Shown: positions 25,340 through 32,874 of the stretch, piece after piece
How the letters are laid out: each line of letters starts with the position of its first letter
Numbering within the stretch: position 1 is the stretch's first letter
NCBI RefSeq assembly: GCF_004519315.1
Contig: NZ_SOZE01000004.1
Span: forward strand, 225,551-289,550
DNA from: Mucilaginibacter psychrotolerans
Lineage (GTDB): Bacteria; Bacteroidota; Bacteroidia; Sphingobacteriales; Sphingobacteriaceae
DNA length: 64,000 bases
Direction: 5' to 3'
Translations under genes and position numbers: made by a program
The notes under the pieces: model-generated
What the model was told of the DNA's origin: nothing
What the model saw: only the letters and a program-made list of their open reading frames with translations
Databases searched by the model: none

Positions 25340-26701
25340 ATGAGCAAAGTTTTTACCATAGCAGAGGGGTTGGAGAACCTGGGTGCGTTGCGAAGCGGCG
25401 GGCAGGGTTCTGTGTACAAGGGGCGGCGAACTGGTCTAATATACTCTGCCGTAAAGCTGATACCCACGCCGGTTTACGCCGAAAACGGCGACGATAAAAA
25501 CTACCGTAATTTTCAGAATGAAGTAGCCAAACTGCAGAAGGTAAACGAGATACCCAACCCCAATGTGGTAAAGATACTCAGCTTTGGTATTGCCGAGAGC
25601 GGCTCTTTCCCTTTCATCGAAATGGAATACATCGATGGCCCCGACCTGAGCGAACTGCTCCAGCCACCGCACGAGAAGATTTTCATGCTGAAGGAATTGT
25701 TGAAAGTGGCTGATCAGCTGGCCTGCGCGCTGGCCCATTGCCACACCGTGGGCGTAAAGCATGGCGACATTAAAAGCAACAACGTAAAATACAATATACA
25801 TACCGGCAACTATGTGTTGCTTGATTTTGGCCTGGCCATTATGAGCGAGGAGCAACGCCGCAGTAGCATACGCAACGCCGGAGCCATAGAGTTTATGGCA
25901 CCCGAACAGCATGAGGGCAAGATGCTGATGCAGACCGATGTTTACAGCTATGGCATTATCCTTTACGAACTCCTTACCGGGCAGGTACCGTTCCCGCTGC
26001 TGGGCAATGGTGAAACCGGGCGTAATAACGTCATGGTGAGCCACTCCGAAGCACCGGTACCCGATGCCATGAAACTGCGTAAAGCTAACTTGCCTGATGC
26101 CTGGAATGCCGATAGGAAAGCACAGGAAATGCAAGTGCCTGGCTGGCTGCTGAATATAATTGACAAATGCCTGCAAAAATCTCCGGAGAGCCGCTACGTA
26201 GATGGCAACGAATTACATAGCGCTATCATCAGCGGTAGTCTTGCAACCGGCGGTGCGCTTAATGTGATAGGCCCGGCAACGCTGTTGAACGAAAACGAAA
26301 AGCTGCAAACGCAGTTGCAAGAGCGCAGCGACCCCGATATGGTAGGCATTTTGAAAATTGATGGGGGAGTAGTGCATTTGCAAAAGTCGGTTTTCAATGG
26401 CCTTGTGTTTATGACGGTGTTGTTTATGGGCCTATTCGCGTGGTCGGTACTCAGTAAAAGCACACCTGAAAAATCTTATGACCCCGTTGCCGCTAACGCT
26501 ACTGTAAAACCATATAAATCTTTACTGTTCGTCAACTCCTACAATTTCGATAGCCTGAAAAAAATAAGAGCGGCGCATTTACGGGATTCAGTGCTGAAGG
26601 CGCGGGCCGCAATAGCAGTGGCTAAACGAAAGACCGACTCAACAAACATTCCACAGGAAAAACCAAAAAAGAAACGGAAGAAGTTTTTGGGATTGTTTTA
26701 A
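25340..26701 (+). CDS. Membrane-anchored Ser/Thr protein kinase, copy 3
   Basis: The 453-residue third paralogue keeps GGQGSVYKG, AVKLIPTP, HGDIKSNN, DFGLA and MAPEQHEGKM. One membrane segment (about 354-374) precedes a basic extracytoplasmic tail of about 80 residues ending in KPKKKRKKFLGLF. The kinase domain is closest to copy 2 (shared ACALAHCH, MSEEQRRSSIR, APEQHEGKML). It closes the operon-like run and begins directly after the FHA gene stop. Confidence 0.93.
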   Translation: MSKVFTIAEGLENLGALRSGGQGSVYKGRRTGLIYSAVKLIPTPVYAENGDDKNYRNFQNEVAKLQKVNEIPNPNVVKILSFGIAESGSFPFIEMEYIDGPDLSELLQPPHEKIFMLKELLKVADQLACALAHCHTVGVKHGDIKSNNVKYNIHTGNYVLLDFGLAIMSEEQRRSSIRNAGAIEFMAPEQHEGKMLMQTDVYSYGIILYELLTGQVPFPLLGNGETGRNNVMVSHSEAPVPDAMKLRKANLPDAWNADRKAQEMQVPGWLLNIIDKCLQKSPESRYVDGNELHSAIISGSLATGGALNVIGPATLLNENEKLQTQLQERSDPDMVGILKIDGGVVHLQKSVFNGLVFMTVLFMGLFAWSVLSKSTPEKSYDPVAANATVKPYKSLLFVNSYNFDSLKKIRAAHLRDSVLKARAAIAVAKRKTDSTNIPQEKPKKKRKKFLGLF

Positions 26702-26756
26702 GTTAGGTAGGATAGATTTCTATCTCTTTCGTCAACGTTATCTTCGGCATAGTGGA

Positions 26757-26873
26757 TTACAGCTTTTTGGGTGCCAGGTTCGTGCGCAGCATCTGCGTAA
26801 ACAAGCGGAATTTCTCCATGTCGGGGCGATAGACATCTCTTATCAACCGCTCTTCTTCGCCGGGAAGCACCAT
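26757..26873 (-). pseudogene. Possible gene remnant, C-terminal 38 codons
   Basis: On the minus strand, MVLPGEEERLIRDVYRPDME continues to RLFTQMLRTNLAPKKL and a stop. This reads like the end of a real protein (good amphipathic helix, RPDMEKF), while the overlapping 82-codon ORF in another frame (26698-26946) is Arg/His-rich and unconvincing. No upstream body exists, so this is probably a decayed or truncated gene. The parent family is not recognised. Confidence 0.35.
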
Positions 26874-26946
26874 GTTGCCTGGCGGTGTCAAACTGTTTTA
26901 TTCCTATTTCATGGTACGCTAAGATACGATTTGTCAGGGATACCAA

Positions 26947-27333
26947 CTACTCCGTTAATGCGATATACCCACATGCTACCGGTACGTAGATGCCTTTAAT
27001 TTGCAAAAGGTAAATGTATTTAGAGGTGCTGACGTTATCGATGAACACATGCACTATCGTACCTACATCGCCTTTGGCTGGTTTGTATTTTTTCCATCCG
27101 CTGCGGCCGCTTAGTGCTTTGATTTCGGGGGATGGCCATTTAAGGCTTTCGCTATCATTAAGGGTAGAGTAAACGCCGCCCTCGGCGCTTATTTTGGCAT
27201 GCTTACCGATAAGTTTAAGGGCTGCGGCATTATCTATGCTGCAGTAGGCGTTTTTATCGGTAGCCGGCGCAGACTGTGCTTTGCAAATGGTTACACAGCA
27301 AAGCAGAAATAAAGTTAGGCTGATCGCTTTCAT
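26947..27333 (-). CDS. Hypothetical secreted protein (128 aa)
   Basis: A signal peptide (MKAISLTLFLLCCVTICKAQ) precedes a mature part of about 108 residues with two Cys and a beta-rich C-terminus (GTIVHVFIDN, YIYLLQIKGIYVPVACGY). It has the look of a small SH3-like or OB-like periplasmic domain. Family unknown. It is a probable single-gene unit, 72 bases downstream of the GH79-like gene on the same strand. Confidence 0.65.
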   Translation of the reverse strand: MKAISLTLFLLCCVTICKAQSAPATDKNAYCSIDNAAALKLIGKHAKISAEGGVYSTLNDSESLKWPSPEIKALSGRSGWKKYKPAKGDVGTIVHVFIDNVSTSKYIYLLQIKGIYVPVACGYIALTE

Positions 27334-27405
27334 ATATTTGGTAGTAATGTGTAAACATAACCAATTGTAAAGCAGTTGGTTTTTTTTAAAAAAAACTGGT
27401 TATTG

Positions 27406-28812
27406 CTATCTTATTGTAACTACAGCCGCGCTACTGCCTTTCACAGTTACCGTAAAGCTTTTGTTGCTAATGCTGATGTTTTCGGTAGATGATGGTGTAA
27501 ATGTGCCATTGGCACTAACCGTGCTATTGCTAAAAGAAATGCCATCCGCAGATGTGATAGCTGGTGCTGAAAGCCTTTCCTCTTTTGCAGTGCTTGCATT
27601 TCTACTTAACGCTAATGTAAATAAAATATCTTTTTCGCCCTTGTTTATCAGCGTTACCGAATAGCTATTATCAGTATTTGCTGATGCGTAGGTTTTACAG
27701 TTTACTTCCTGTGTTGTAATTAGCGTAGTCGGTATAATCACACCATTTTTGCTGCCATATTTAAAGGCAAGCATGGCGTAGTAAACAGGTCCTACTTTGC
27801 CATTTTCTGTTGATATCGGAGAATAAAACAGACCATTGCCGCCATGAAAGTTTACGCCCTCCGCGTTACTTTCGGCTACCTGCCACATCATATCAAGAGC
27901 CCACAAACTTGCGGCGAAAACGTTGCTGACTCCAGGCTTTCCTCCACCGTAAACGCTGTTGCATTCGCTTATGCGGAAGGGAATATTATATTTAGCCGCG
28001 GAGGCGCTAAGGGTTTGTAAAAAGTTTGGAAAAATGTAATTTGGAGCTAAGATAGTTTTGTAGTTGATGTCAGCCTTTGATGCCGGCCCACAATTGTAAT
28101 GATGACCAGAAAATAGTTTTACATGGCTGCTCTCATCCTGTGCGAACCAGCGTATCCAATCGCCGTTATATGCCACGTCAGGCCCCGCCAACGGCGCGCC
28201 AGGCAGCCTCATTATTACAGCATTATAGTATGCCTCCCAATCAGCTTTAAATCCATCATAGTTATAAACAGGGCTTCGATGGTTGTATAAATGAAATACA
28301 TCCGGCTCATTACCAAATTGCAATAGGTAAAGGTTGTTTTTAAGCCTACCGGCAACATACGCGGCCTCGTCAACAGCAGCCCCTACATCGTTATTGCCCA
28401 GGTTAAGCCCAAAAAGAACCTTCCAGCCAGTAACATCTGCAAATGCTGCAAGTTTATCTACATCTGAAGTAGTTAAAGTGTTAGCTGGGGTGAGGGGGGT
28501 GCGTTCAGTACCCTGCCAGGCTATTTCATCGCTGGTGTTACCGCCAATCCGTAATATGCCGGGGCCAAGGCTTTTCAGCATTTGAATAAGAGAGGTGTTA
28601 TTAACGTTTAAATAGTTGGGGCTGTTAATTAATAGTTGTGTTTCATAACTCAATCCTTCAAATTGGGGCGAAATGGAGTTTCCCGGTTTATTCTGCTCGA
28701 GTTTTACGGTTACGGGGATTCCATCCTTAGTGAGTGGCATATTCACTCGCGCATCTTTTTTACACGAGACAATCAAAAAAAGAAAAAGCAAGGCTAGGTA
28801 AACTTTACGCAT
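27406..28812 (-). CDS. GH79-like glycoside hydrolase lipoprotein
   Basis: The 468-residue lipoprotein (lipobox LIVSC, Cys17, followed by KKDA) has a TIM-barrel with the clan-A pair of acids: acid/base E169 in LQFGNEPDVFH and likely nucleophile E283 in RISECNSV. The early LRIGGNTSDE and the C-terminal beta domain (YSVTLINKGEKD) match GH79 beta-glucuronidase/heparanase-like enzymes. It would act at the outer membrane or in the periplasm on uronic-acid-containing glycans. No SusCD pair is adjacent. Assignment to GH79 is by motif pattern. Confidence 0.78.
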   Translation of the reverse strand: MRKVYLALLFLFLIVSCKKDARVNMPLTKDGIPVTVKLEQNKPGNSISPQFEGLSYETQLLINSPNYLNVNNTSLIQMLKSLGPGILRIGGNTSDEIAWQGTERTPLTPANTLTTSDVDKLAAFADVTGWKVLFGLNLGNNDVGAAVDEAAYVAGRLKNNLYLLQFGNEPDVFHLYNHRSPVYNYDGFKADWEAYYNAVIMRLPGAPLAGPDVAYNGDWIRWFAQDESSHVKLFSGHHYNCGPASKADINYKTILAPNYIFPNFLQTLSASAAKYNIPFRISECNSVYGGGKPGVSNVFAASLWALDMMWQVAESNAEGVNFHGGNGLFYSPISTENGKVGPVYYAMLAFKYGSKNGVIIPTTLITTQEVNCKTYASANTDNSYSVTLINKGEKDILFTLALSRNASTAKEERLSAPAITSADGISFSNSTVSANGTFTPSSTENISISNKSFTVTVKGSSAAVVTIR

Positions 28813-28943
28813 TCAGTCAAATCAATAGTTTAAAAGCACGATCGGCACAATAAGTTCATCGTTTCAATCGCCAGGGTACACGAATAAACAAAAATTTCGC
28901 CATATGCCGACGGCTGGTGTATCTTTATTTAAAGTTTTCATCC

Positions 28944-29633
28944 ATGAAAACTTTAGGCCTTATTGGCGATACCAGTTGGGTTTCTACGATAGATTATTAC
29001 CGCTTCATCAACCAGGGTATAAATGATAAGTTCGGCGGGGTGAATGCTGCGCGGTTGCTATTGCATTCTTTCAACTACGCCGATATCGTCAAGAACCTCG
29101 ATACCAACAACTGGGAGGCGATATTGAAAATGATTGTAGGTGCAGGCACCGGACTTAAAAACAGCGGCGCGGAAGCTATCGTATTTTGCGGCAATACCAC
29201 CCATCTGGTAGCGGCAGAGGCACAGCAACAGATAGGGCTGCCAATCATCCACATTGCGGAAGCTGCTGCTGCGGCCATCAAAAAACAGGGCATCAAAACG
29301 ATTGCTTTGTTGGGTACGCGTTTCACTATGGAACATCATTTTTTTTCGGATAAACTACAAACCGCAGGCATCGCCGTGCTTACACCCGATAAAGCCGACC
29401 GCGATTTTATCCACGAAACGCTACTGCGTGAGATGGGCAAAGGCATCTTTAAGCCTGACACTAAGGCTGCGTACCTGCGGATTATCGATAAACTAAAGCA
29501 GCAAGGTGCCGAATGCGTAATTTTAGGCTGCACCGAAATCCCGCTGCTGATCCAGCCCGCCGACACGGATATGATGCTGTTTGATACCGCGGCTATACAT
29601 TCCGCCGTTGCCGTAGAATTCGCTTTAGCTTGA
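28944..29633 (+). CDS. Aspartate/glutamate racemase family protein
   Basis: ATG 28944 gives 229 residues beginning MKTLGLIGDTSWVST. The two catalytic cysteines are in IVFCGNTTH and ILGCTEIPLL, the standard pair for cofactor-independent Asp/Glu racemases. Length and the D-T-S-W start fit the YgeA-like amino-acid racemase branch, which may supply D-amino acids for the cell wall. It is divergent from the GH79-like gene across a 131-base spacer. Confidence 0.9.
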   Translation: MKTLGLIGDTSWVSTIDYYRFINQGINDKFGGVNAARLLLHSFNYADIVKNLDTNNWEAILKMIVGAGTGLKNSGAEAIVFCGNTTHLVAAEAQQQIGLPIIHIAEAAAAAIKKQGIKTIALLGTRFTMEHHFFSDKLQTAGIAVLTPDKADRDFIHETLLREMGKGIFKPDTKAAYLRIIDKLKQQGAECVILGCTEIPLLIQPADTDMMLFDTAAIHSAVAVEFALA

Positions 29634-29671
29634 TACTTTACTTTAATTATTTTGCATACTTTTAAAACGCG

Positions 29672-30982
29672 ATGCAAGAAAAAAACAACAAGAAAACTAT
29701 CCGTGCCTGGGCCATGTTCGATTGGGCAAACTCTGCCTATAACCTGGTTATCACCACCACCATATTCCCCTCGTACTATGTGGCCATTACGGATAATGCA
29801 GCTAATGGCAACCGAGTAACCTTCTTCGGCCATACTTTTATCAACACCGCTTTGCAGGTTTATTCCCTTTCCTTCGCGTATCTTATTATGGTGCTATTGC
29901 TACCCATCCTCACTTCCATTGCCGATTACAAAGGGAGCAAAAAAGTGTTCATGCAGTTTTTTACGCTGATGGGCTCGCTCGCCTGCTGCGGCCTTTATTT
30001 TTTCGATAAGACTCATTTGGAATGGGGTATCATTTGCTTCGCGGTTGCCGCTATAGGCTACAGCGGCGGTTTCGTGTTCTATAACTCTTACCTGCCAGAG
30101 ATTGCAACTTTGGATATGCAGGACAAGGTGAGTGCCAAGGGTTTCATTTACGGCTACGTAGGCAGCGTATTGTTGCAGCTGATTTGTTTCGTATTCGTGC
30201 TGATGCCGGATACATTTGGCATGACTAAGGGCAGCGCGGCGCAGCTTTCCTTCTTAATGGTGGGCGTTTGGTGGATAGGCTTCGCTATGATACCATTTAA
30301 AGTGTTACCTAAAGGTAGCCCCAATGAGCAAGGTAGCCATCAAAACATTATCAAAGGCGGCTTTATTGAATTGGGCAAGGTATGGCAAAAGATAAAAGGT
30401 ATGCCGATGTTGAAAGGTTACCTGCCGGCATTCTTTTTTTACTCCATGGGCGTGCAAACCATTATGCTGGTGGCCACGGCATTCGCCGCGCAGGAGCTGC
30501 ATATGGAAACGCCTGAATTAATTACCATTATCCTGATTATTCAAGTAATCGCCATTGCTGGTGCTACGGTTATGTCGCGCCTTTCGGATAAATATGGTAA
30601 TGTGCGCGTATTGATTTTCGTGGTATTTATATGGATAGGAGTGTGCATCGCCGCTTATTTTACTAAAACCAAAGCCGAGTTTTACATTATTGCCGTAGTT
30701 GTTGGTTTAGTAATGGGCGGCATACAATCGCTGTCGCGTTCTACATATTCTAAGTACCTTCCGCAGGATATCCCGGATACTGCCTCCTTTTTTAGTTTTT
30801 ATGATGTTACCGAGAAACTGGCCATCGTAGCCGGGTTGTTTAGCTTCGGTTACATCCAGGAACTTACCGGTAGTATGCGCAATTCTACGTTGGCGCTATG
30901 CGGCTTTTTCGTTGTCGGTCTGTTGTTTTTATTTTCTTTGCTCGGCACGGAGAAGAAAGTTCAGGGAAAATTCGGAATTTAG
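29672..30982 (+). CDS. UMF1 family MFS transporter
   Basis: This 436-residue protein has about twelve hydrophobic segments and the UMF1/Atg22-like opening RAWAMFDWANSAYNLVITTTIFPSYY, plus MSRLSDKYGN between helices and the MGGIQSLSRSTYSKYLP stretch that is typical of the family. Substrates of bacterial members are poorly defined; yeast Atg22 exports amino acids. It is followed closely by the LutA-like gene. Confidence 0.9.
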   Translation: MQEKNNKKTIRAWAMFDWANSAYNLVITTTIFPSYYVAITDNAANGNRVTFFGHTFINTALQVYSLSFAYLIMVLLLPILTSIADYKGSKKVFMQFFTLMGSLACCGLYFFDKTHLEWGIICFAVAAIGYSGGFVFYNSYLPEIATLDMQDKVSAKGFIYGYVGSVLLQLICFVFVLMPDTFGMTKGSAAQLSFLMVGVWWIGFAMIPFKVLPKGSPNEQGSHQNIIKGGFIELGKVWQKIKGMPMLKGYLPAFFFYSMGVQTIMLVATAFAAQELHMETPELITIILIIQVIAIAGATVMSRLSDKYGNVRVLIFVVFIWIGVCIAAYFTKTKAEFYIIAVVVGLVMGGIQSLSRSTYSKYLPQDIPDTASFFSFYDVTEKLAIVAGLFSFGYIQELTGSMRNSTLALCGFFVVGLLFLFSLLGTEKKVQGKFGI

Positions 30983-31002
30983 CGCACTCTAACTATGTGC
31001 TG

Positions 31003-31731
31003 ATGAATGTTGAGCTGTTTATTCCTTGTTTTATCGATCAATTATACCCCGAGACGGCTTTCAACACCGTAAAGGTGCTGGAAAAAGCGGGTTGCAAGGT
31101 TAACTATAACCCCGAACAGACCTGCTGCGGGCAACCTGCATTCAACGCTGGTTTTTGGGACGACGCCAAGGTAATCGGCAGTAAATTTCTGAATGATTTC
31201 CGCGAAGACAGCGTTATCGTATCTCCCTCGGCATCCTGTACTGGCATGGTGCGTAACTATTATAACGATCTTTTTACCAATACCACATCGCACAATAAAT
31301 GCCGCAATATCCAAAGCAATATATACGAGCTGAGCGATTTTTTGGTGAATATATTGCAGGTAGATTACTTCGGTGCTGAACTGGAAGGCCGTGCCGTATA
31401 TCACGATAGCTGCGCTGGTTTACGGGAATGCAAAATAAAGGCTGAACCCCGTCAACTGCTGTCAAAAGTGCTGGGCCTGGAATTGGTAGACCTGAAAGAT
31501 AGCGAAACCTGCTGCGGTTTCGGCGGTACCTTTGCCGTGAAGTTCGATGCGATATCCGCAGCCATGGCGCAGCAAAAGGTCGATAACGCCATAGAAGCAG
31601 GTGCCGATTACATCATCTCTACGGATGCTTCTTGCTTGCTACAACTACAAGGCTATATAGATAAGAACGAACTGCCTATTAAAACTATTCACATAGCCGA
31701 TGTACTGGCACACGGCTGGGGCAATGTTTAG
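31003..31731 (+). CDS. lutA: LutA/YkgE-type (Fe-S)-binding oxidoreductase subunit
   Basis: I take ATG 31003 (242 residues, MNVELFIPCFIDQL); the earlier in-frame ATG lies inside the transporter gene. Two CCG domains are visible: CCGQPAFNAG near residue 40 and CCGFGGTF near 170, each with upstream Cys partners. In LutABC this subunit takes part in L-lactate oxidation. The partners LutB and LutC are not in the next genes, so here it may work with distant genes. Confidence 0.88.
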   Translation: MNVELFIPCFIDQLYPETAFNTVKVLEKAGCKVNYNPEQTCCGQPAFNAGFWDDAKVIGSKFLNDFREDSVIVSPSASCTGMVRNYYNDLFTNTTSHNKCRNIQSNIYELSDFLVNILQVDYFGAELEGRAVYHDSCAGLRECKIKAEPRQLLSKVLGLELVDLKDSETCCGFGGTFAVKFDAISAAMAQQKVDNAIEAGADYIISTDASCLLQLQGYIDKNELPIKTIHIADVLAHGWGNV

Positions 31732-31734
31732 CGT

Positions 31735-32229
31735 ATGACCCGTATAGGCCTTATATCAGATACGCACGGTTTTTTGGATGATGCCGTATTCAAGCATTTT
31801 GATGCTTGCGACGAGATATGGCATGCAGGTGATTTCGGCACGCTGGAACTAGCCGATAAGCTGGCTGCCTTCAAACCCTTGAAAGGCGTTTACGGCAATA
31901 TAGATGCGACGGATATCCGCCAGGTATATCCAGAGCACCTCCGCTTTAAATGCGAGGCCGTTGATGTATGGATAACGCACATCGGCGGTTACCCGGATAA
32001 GTACAGCCCCGCAGTGCGCAAGGATATCTACCTGAACCCACCCATGCTGTTCATCAGCGGGCACTCGCACATTCTTAAAGCCGTTTACGATAAAAAGATA
32101 AGCTGCCTGCACTTAAACCCCGGCGCGGCAGGTAAGCAAGGCTGGCAAAAAGTGCGCACGCTAGTGAGGTTTAGCATCTCGGATGACAAGATACACGGCC
32201 TGGATGTGATAGAGTTGGGAGGGAAGTAG
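31735..32229 (+). CDS. YfcE/MJ0936-type metallophosphoesterase
   Basis: The 164-residue protein carries the full metallophosphoesterase set: LISDTHG, the Asp of HAGDFG, GNID, THIGG and SGHSH. It is expected to hydrolyse phosphodiesters with Mn or similar ions in the cytosol. It starts three bases after the LutA-like stop, so they share a transcript. Confidence 0.92.
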   Translation: MTRIGLISDTHGFLDDAVFKHFDACDEIWHAGDFGTLELADKLAAFKPLKGVYGNIDATDIRQVYPEHLRFKCEAVDVWITHIGGYPDKYSPAVRKDIYLNPPMLFISGHSHILKAVYDKKISCLHLNPGAAGKQGWQKVRTLVRFSISDDKIHGLDVIELGGK

Positions 32230-32236
32230 TTTTTTA

Positions 32237-32322
32237 GTCTATGGACCATAGTCGATAGTCCATGGTAAAACGAATAGATTAAACGAACTTTGTCGATGGA
32301 CTATTGTCCATCGACTATGGAC
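32237..32322. repeat. Intergenic inverted repeat, family E
   Basis: The left arm (GTCTATGGACCATAGTCGAT, then AGTCCATGG) and right arm (GTCGATGGACTATTGTCCAT, then CGACTATGGAC) are imperfect inverted copies made of GTCCATnGnC units. The element separates convergent genes and can form a long hairpin in RNA from either strand, so it may serve as terminator. Confidence 0.7.
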
Positions 32323-32781
32323 TTATTTCCCCGCTTCCGCTTCAAAAACGGAATCTATCAATAAATCTTTTTGTTTACCGGCGGCTACGGCAAGCACGTC
32401 GCAGCGTTCGTTTTCGGGATGGCCATTATGGCCGCGTACCCATACAAACTTTATTTGGTGCATTTTGCTGATGGCGAGGTACCTCAGCCATAAGTCTTTG
32501 TTCTTTTTGCCAGCAAAACCTTTGGCAACCCAGCCTTGCAACCAGCGTTTCTCTATAGAATCGATAACGTATTTACTGTCGGAATAGATGGTGACCTGCT
32601 GGTTAGGTGCTTTGATTGCTTCCAGTCCGGTAATAACTGCCAAAAGTTCCATACGGTTATTGGTAGTTTTGCGGAACCCGCCCGATAATTCTTTATAATG
32701 CTGTCCCGAGCGCAATATTACTCCGTAACCGCCCGGTCCCGGGTTGCCGCTGGATGAACCGTCTGTGTAAATTTCTATCAT
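32323..32781 (-). CDS. rnhA: Ribonuclease HI
   Basis: Using the start at 32781 gives 152 residues opening MIEIYTDGSSSGNPGPGGYG, the proper N-terminus of RNase HI. The catalytic acids follow in order: D of YTDGS, E of NRMELLAV, D of YSDSKYV and D of ERCDVLA, with the flexible-loop His in RGHNGHPENE. It cuts the RNA strand of RNA-DNA hybrids. The longer in-frame extension upstream adds nothing conserved. Confidence 0.95.
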   Translation of the reverse strand: MIEIYTDGSSSGNPGPGGYGVILRSGQHYKELSGGFRKTTNNRMELLAVITGLEAIKAPNQQVTIYSDSKYVIDSIEKRWLQGWVAKGFAGKKNKDLWLRYLAISKMHQIKFVWVRGHNGHPENERCDVLAVAAGKQKDLLIDSVFEAEAGK

Positions 32782-32874
32782 AAACCCAACCCTTAAACGG
32801 GGGAGCAAAAGTAGCGAATTTCTAATTACCCTCCGAAAAGCATGGTAAAAACTCATCCTTCAGGGGGGGAAGGG

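Noticed and set aside
14863..26701. Type VI secretion control module (PpkA/PppA/Fha)
   Set aside because: Kinase, phosphatase and FHA genes do occur in T6SS loci, but no Tss, Hcp or VgrG-like gene is present, whereas a cell-wall synthase is embedded between them.
26698..26946. 82-codon minus-strand ORF
   Set aside because: Arg/His-rich, no motif, and a different frame in the same place gives a far more protein-like stump (26757-26873).
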